This document shows, piece by piece, positions 61,156-64,000 of a stretch of DNA of 64,000 nt. The stretch spans positions 1-64,000 of the forward strand of contig CALLVV010000001.1 in NCBI GenBank assembly GCA_938012815.1, written 5' to 3'. The position numbers and the translations under genes are program-made. Under the pieces are notes generated by a model, which ran no database searches, had not been told where the DNA came from, and was given only the letters and a program-made list of their open reading frames with translations. Numbering within the stretch: position 1 is the stretch's first letter; every line of letters starts with the position of its first letter. The DNA comes from an uncultured Propionibacteriaceae bacterium. Lineage in GTDB: Bacteria; Actinomycetota; Actinomycetes; Propionibacteriales; Propionibacteriaceae.

Positions 61156-63923
61156 GCCGTGCCTCCAATTGGAATTGGTCCCATGGTGGGTAGCAGCGGC
61201 CCGAGACCCTCATGCGGACTGCGGATGAAACTGCGTGCGAGGATTAGACCGCCCGGCCCGGTCATGATGCCGAAGTCACGCACGTCGTGCTTGCCCCACG
61301 TGCGGGGAGAGCGAGAAAGTGTGGCGCCGGCGCGGGTGACGAGGTCGTCAGCCACCTTGCGCCAGTCCTGCCGGTCGCGCAGTCGCCCTGCGGCGTCGAG
61401 CACCATGGCACCGCCCGCGATGCCGTGACACAGGCTGGGGGATCCACAATCATGCAGGGCACGCATGAGAATCCCAGAAGCCTCGTCGAGCTCACTGTGG
61501 ATCTGGGCGATCTCGCTGGCTGAGACTACCCTCTCGAGGAAAGCACTGCCATGAATGGTCTGCAGCCAGACGATGCGTGCCAGAGCAATCCCGGCCAGGC
61601 CATGACACCAGTTCGTTGAGTATGTCGTCTCCGGGTAGCGTGCATCGTCCCAGCCCTCATCAAGTTTGAAGGTATTCTCAAACTCCCAGGCGCCACGCCA
61701 GCCATCGACCATTTCCGGGTCTTCTGCCAGACCGGCCGCAATGAGCAGCGCGGTGCCCACACCTCCGGAATCGTGCGCGAAACTGGCATTCCGGCTCCAG
61801 GGGAAGGCCTCCTTCGAGTCCCATCCGCAGGAGGTCATCGCCAACAGCTGATGGCCGAGGTGACGACAGACTGCTCGAGCGTGCTGGCTTGGCTGATTCC
61901 GCAGGGCGACGATGTGCCCTGCCGGCCCCTCAAGCAGATCCAGTGAACGCGAGGAATCGGCCTCGCACAAGGTGCTGAGGAGTTTTTCGAAGTAGGGCCG
62001 CAGCCAGGGGGCAGCAAGGTTGAAAGCTAAACTCAGCCGTCCTGCCGCAGCGAGTTGGCTCGCTGGGCCGTGATAATAGGCTTGGGTTGCTTCGGTGAGA
62101 GACGATTCGATTTCAAGCCGTAGAGTGTTGAGCAGCGACTCGGCCAGCTGGTGCCAGGTTTCCCCTGGAGGACAAGTGATGGCCAGGAGTTCCGCCACCC
62201 CAGAGACACCCCGGTATAGCCCACCGGTCAAGGGCTGGATCAACAGTTGGCCCGCCTCGTCAATGGTCAAGGTAGGCCAGTTAACGCTGCCGTCCCGGCC
62301 AACGACGGCTTGGGCGCGTAGGGCGTCGAAGTAGCAGGTCGCGAAATTTTCGAATGAGCCCTCCCCGAGCTGGGTAAGTCCACCGTGCAAGGGGAGCGCA
62401 ACCTGCTCCATGTCTTGGAGAGCTAACCGGATGAGCGAGACCTGATACTCGATATCCGTCTCCGTGAGCGAGGTGATCTTTGCGATAGTCCGGGTAGCCG
62501 GGGCGACTCTGAGCTGACCCACGTCCTTACCCCAGGGGTCCCGAATCGCCGTGGAATCTGCGGTGGTCCAGAAGTGAGGCACCGCCCATTGGCGCAGTTG
62601 AGCTTCCTCCGAAGCCACTAGAGGCTCGGCAAGCCCAGAAGCGGTTCGGCGCAGCACGTCGAAAAGCGCCTCGGGGGAGGTGGTGCGTCCCACCCGGGAC
62701 AGACCGGCCAACAGCGCTGAGTAATGATTGGTCATGCGAGCCAGCACTCGCACGTGCAAGTTGGGTGAGCGCTTCCGGATGAAAGCAGCTAGTTCATCGC
62801 GATATTTCAGTGCGATGTGCAGGGTCGTGGTGAAACCTTCGACGATGTCATCAACGTACCCTGCTGCCGGTACCGGGATGCCGCTCAGCTTGGGACGGTT
62901 CGTATCAGGAGTGAACTCTAAGCTGGCGCGCACGTAGCGCATATCGGAACGACCTTGCCGGTCGAGAATCCGCCGGAGCGCCCGGAGAGTACCGGCCGCG
63001 AAACCGCTGATGTCGCCACCCAGTTCCTTCACGGTGGTGCCGAGCGGCAGGAGACCCGGGGATGCAGCGGAGGAAGCCGTCTGTTTCAGAACAGCTTCAG
63101 TGGCATCGGGAAGACCATCCGGGGTGCGAGGCAACACACTCATGATCGTCTCTACATCCACTGGAACCGGCTGGGCTGCCGTGGCGACGATGTTCTCGTG
63201 ATGTAGGTCGGTGAGATTTACCAGATAGGCAAGCCCGAGCAGCTGGCCGGCGCGACGGTAATAGTAAATAGCAGCGTCACGGTGGGGGAGGGGCTCTGGC
63301 CGTACAGGGGCTACCCACGCGTGATCACCGCGGTCGATGACCTCCGGAAAATGGAGAGCTAGCCACGGGCGATACCCGGCTCGTTCAGACATCCACCTGT
63401 CAAGAGCAGCAAGGAAGAGCTCATTCCCACCAGGACGCGGCTTGTGGTAGACCACACCTGCTGAAGTGACCACCTCACACACAACCCCTTGAGGGTGGAC
63501 GTCACCGAGCGGTTTGATGGCCTTGACAGTGGGACACCCATCTGTGTGAAGAAGCCTTGAGATGGCTGGCATATCTTCAGTGACATGGCGCAAGATCACC
63601 CTCAGTGATTCACTTAGGTGGGCGCTGATCTCGACCCAGCGTGCCCAGTGCTCCGGGAAACGCTCCTGCAATGCGCTCAGAGCCCCGGGTATGTCTTCCG
63701 CAAACCGCAGGTATTGTTCTTCAGGAGTCTTTCCAGCGAGATTTCCCTGCAGACGGCGTTCATTCATAAGGTAGACCAGCGGGGTTTCCAGCGCATGAAA
63801 AGCATATCCTCTCAGTGTTTCCTCGGGAACCAGCGGGTGGAGCGTCTGGTCGAAGACGGTGCCAAGCGCTGAATCAATGATCCCAAGAAAGGGTATGGCC
63901 GGTGTAGAATGAGTTGCCGTCAT
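61152..63923 (-). CDS. lanM: Class II lanthipeptide synthetase (LanM)
   Basis: 923 aa. N-terminal half is the DUF4135 dehydratase (VVYHKPRPGGNELFLAALD, LLGLAYLVNLTDLHHENIVA, PVDVETIMSV), which phosphorylates and removes water from Ser/Thr. C-terminal LanC cyclase has zinc ligands Cys773 (NWCHGLAGIA), Cys832 and His833 (SLCHGIAGGA). Ribosome site GAGGAG 8 nt before ATG 63923. It makes lanthionine rings in a precursor peptide that should be encoded nearby, most likely just upstream (beyond 64000). Lower GC than the bulk of the window. Confidence 0.95.
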   Translation of the reverse strand: MTATHSTPAIPFLGIIDSALGTVFDQTLHPLVPEETLRGYAFHALETPLVYLMNERRLQGNLAGKTPEEQYLRFAEDIPGALSALQERFPEHWARWVEISAHLSESLRVILRHVTEDMPAISRLLHTDGCPTVKAIKPLGDVHPQGVVCEVVTSAGVVYHKPRPGGNELFLAALDRWMSERAGYRPWLALHFPEVIDRGDHAWVAPVRPEPLPHRDAAIYYYRRAGQLLGLAYLVNLTDLHHENIVATAAQPVPVDVETIMSVLPRTPDGLPDATEAVLKQTASSAASPGLLPLGTTVKELGGDISGFAAGTLRALRRILDRQGRSDMRYVRASLEFTPDTNRPKLSGIPVPAAGYVDDIVEGFTTTLHIALKYRDELAAFIRKRSPNLHVRVLARMTNHYSALLAGLSRVGRTTSPEALFDVLRRTASGLAEPLVASEEAQLRQWAVPHFWTTADSTAIRDPWGKDVGQLRVAPATRTIAKITSLTETDIEYQVSLIRLALQDMEQVALPLHGGLTQLGEGSFENFATCYFDALRAQAVVGRDGSVNWPTLTIDEAGQLLIQPLTGGLYRGVSGVAELLAITCPPGETWHQLAESLLNTLRLEIESSLTEATQAYYHGPASQLAAAGRLSLAFNLAAPWLRPYFEKLLSTLCEADSSRSLDLLEGPAGHIVALRNQPSQHARAVCRHLGHQLLAMTSCGWDSKEAFPWSRNASFAHDSGGVGTALLIAAGLAEDPEMVDGWRGAWEFENTFKLDEGWDDARYPETTYSTNWCHGLAGIALARIVWLQTIHGSAFLERVVSASEIAQIHSELDEASGILMRALHDCGSPSLCHGIAGGAMVLDAAGRLRDRQDWRKVADDLVTRAGATLSRSPRTWGKHDVRDFGIMTGPGGLILARSFIRSPHEGLGPLLPTMGPIPIGGTA

Positions 63924-63969
63924 GGGTGGCTCTCCTCAAGAAGAGTTGTGTAATCTGGTTGTAATCGAC

Positions 63970-63999
63970 TTATTCCGGGCTCTCGAAGCCGTGAGTTGC
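63970..63999 (-). CDS. Possible last codons of an upstream gene (precursor?)
   Basis: One minus frame from the window edge reads ATHGFESPE then TAA (63972-63970), 46 nt before the lanM start. Only nine codons are visible, so this may be chance. If it is a precursor, its end lacks Cys in the visible part. Confidence 0.15.
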   Translation of the reverse strand, partial: ATHGFESPE

Positions 64000-64000
64000 G

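Overview
The window looks like chromosomal DNA of a high-GC actinomycete. Signs are high-GC codon use, frequent GTG starts, many 4-nt stop/start overlaps, the mycothiol gene mshB, the OtsA-independent trehalose genes treY/treZ and a cobalamin-controlled B12 importer. The gene mix would suit the Propionibacteriales (Arachnia-like), but that placement is an inference from gene content only.

Layout. 1-8.2 kb: the end of a dicarboxylate/amino-acid symporter gene, small SRPBCC and membrane genes, tRNA-Ala(UGC), a multiply frameshifted gene, an ArsR/SRPBCC-SnoaL/TfoX operon, a DUF2207-type membrane protein and an AbiEi/AbiEii toxin-antitoxin pair. 8.3-23.5 kb: an accessory region built around a SWIM zinc-finger gene and four copies (three intact, one truncated) of a large DUF6493-like protein. 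VapBC, a lower-GC YobI/KAP-type P-loop NTPase and decayed pieces of an AAA ATPase plus S8 protease pair are interleaved. 23.7-34.3 kb: DUF6498-like and NADAR proteins, lgt, treZ-treY, a secreted SGNH esterase, an IS5 remnant and cca.

34.5-42.1 kb: two transport operons back to back. One is methyltransferase-ATPase-lipoprotein-permease. The other is a BtuCDF-type importer behind a cobalamin riboswitch. mshB follows. 42.2-45.6 kb: a family of proline-rich four-helix membrane proteins, two or three intact and two decayed. 45.6-54.7 kb: glgX, a TetR-controlled membrane gene, an aldo/keto reductase, an SPFH/RHH pair, and an inositol-type catabolic set (TIM-barrel isomerase, Gfo/Idh/MocA dehydrogenase, transaldolase) containing a 114-bp palindrome.

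55-64 kb: a class II lanthipeptide-type locus with lanM, a C39-peptidase ABC transporter, a previously unlisted 53-aa secreted peptide with two cysteines, and a NarL-type histidine kinase and response regulator. The kinase and regulator are now separated by IS3 and IS1634 transposase debris. The lanthipeptide precursor gene itself is not visible and probably lies just past the right edge.

As a system, treY, treZ and glgX can convert glycogen-type glucan to trehalose. The peptide, kinase and regulator could form a sensing circuit for the lanthipeptide locus. The SWIM plus DUF6493-like cluster is the largest uncharacterised unit and carries clear marks of duplication, truncation and foreign insertion.
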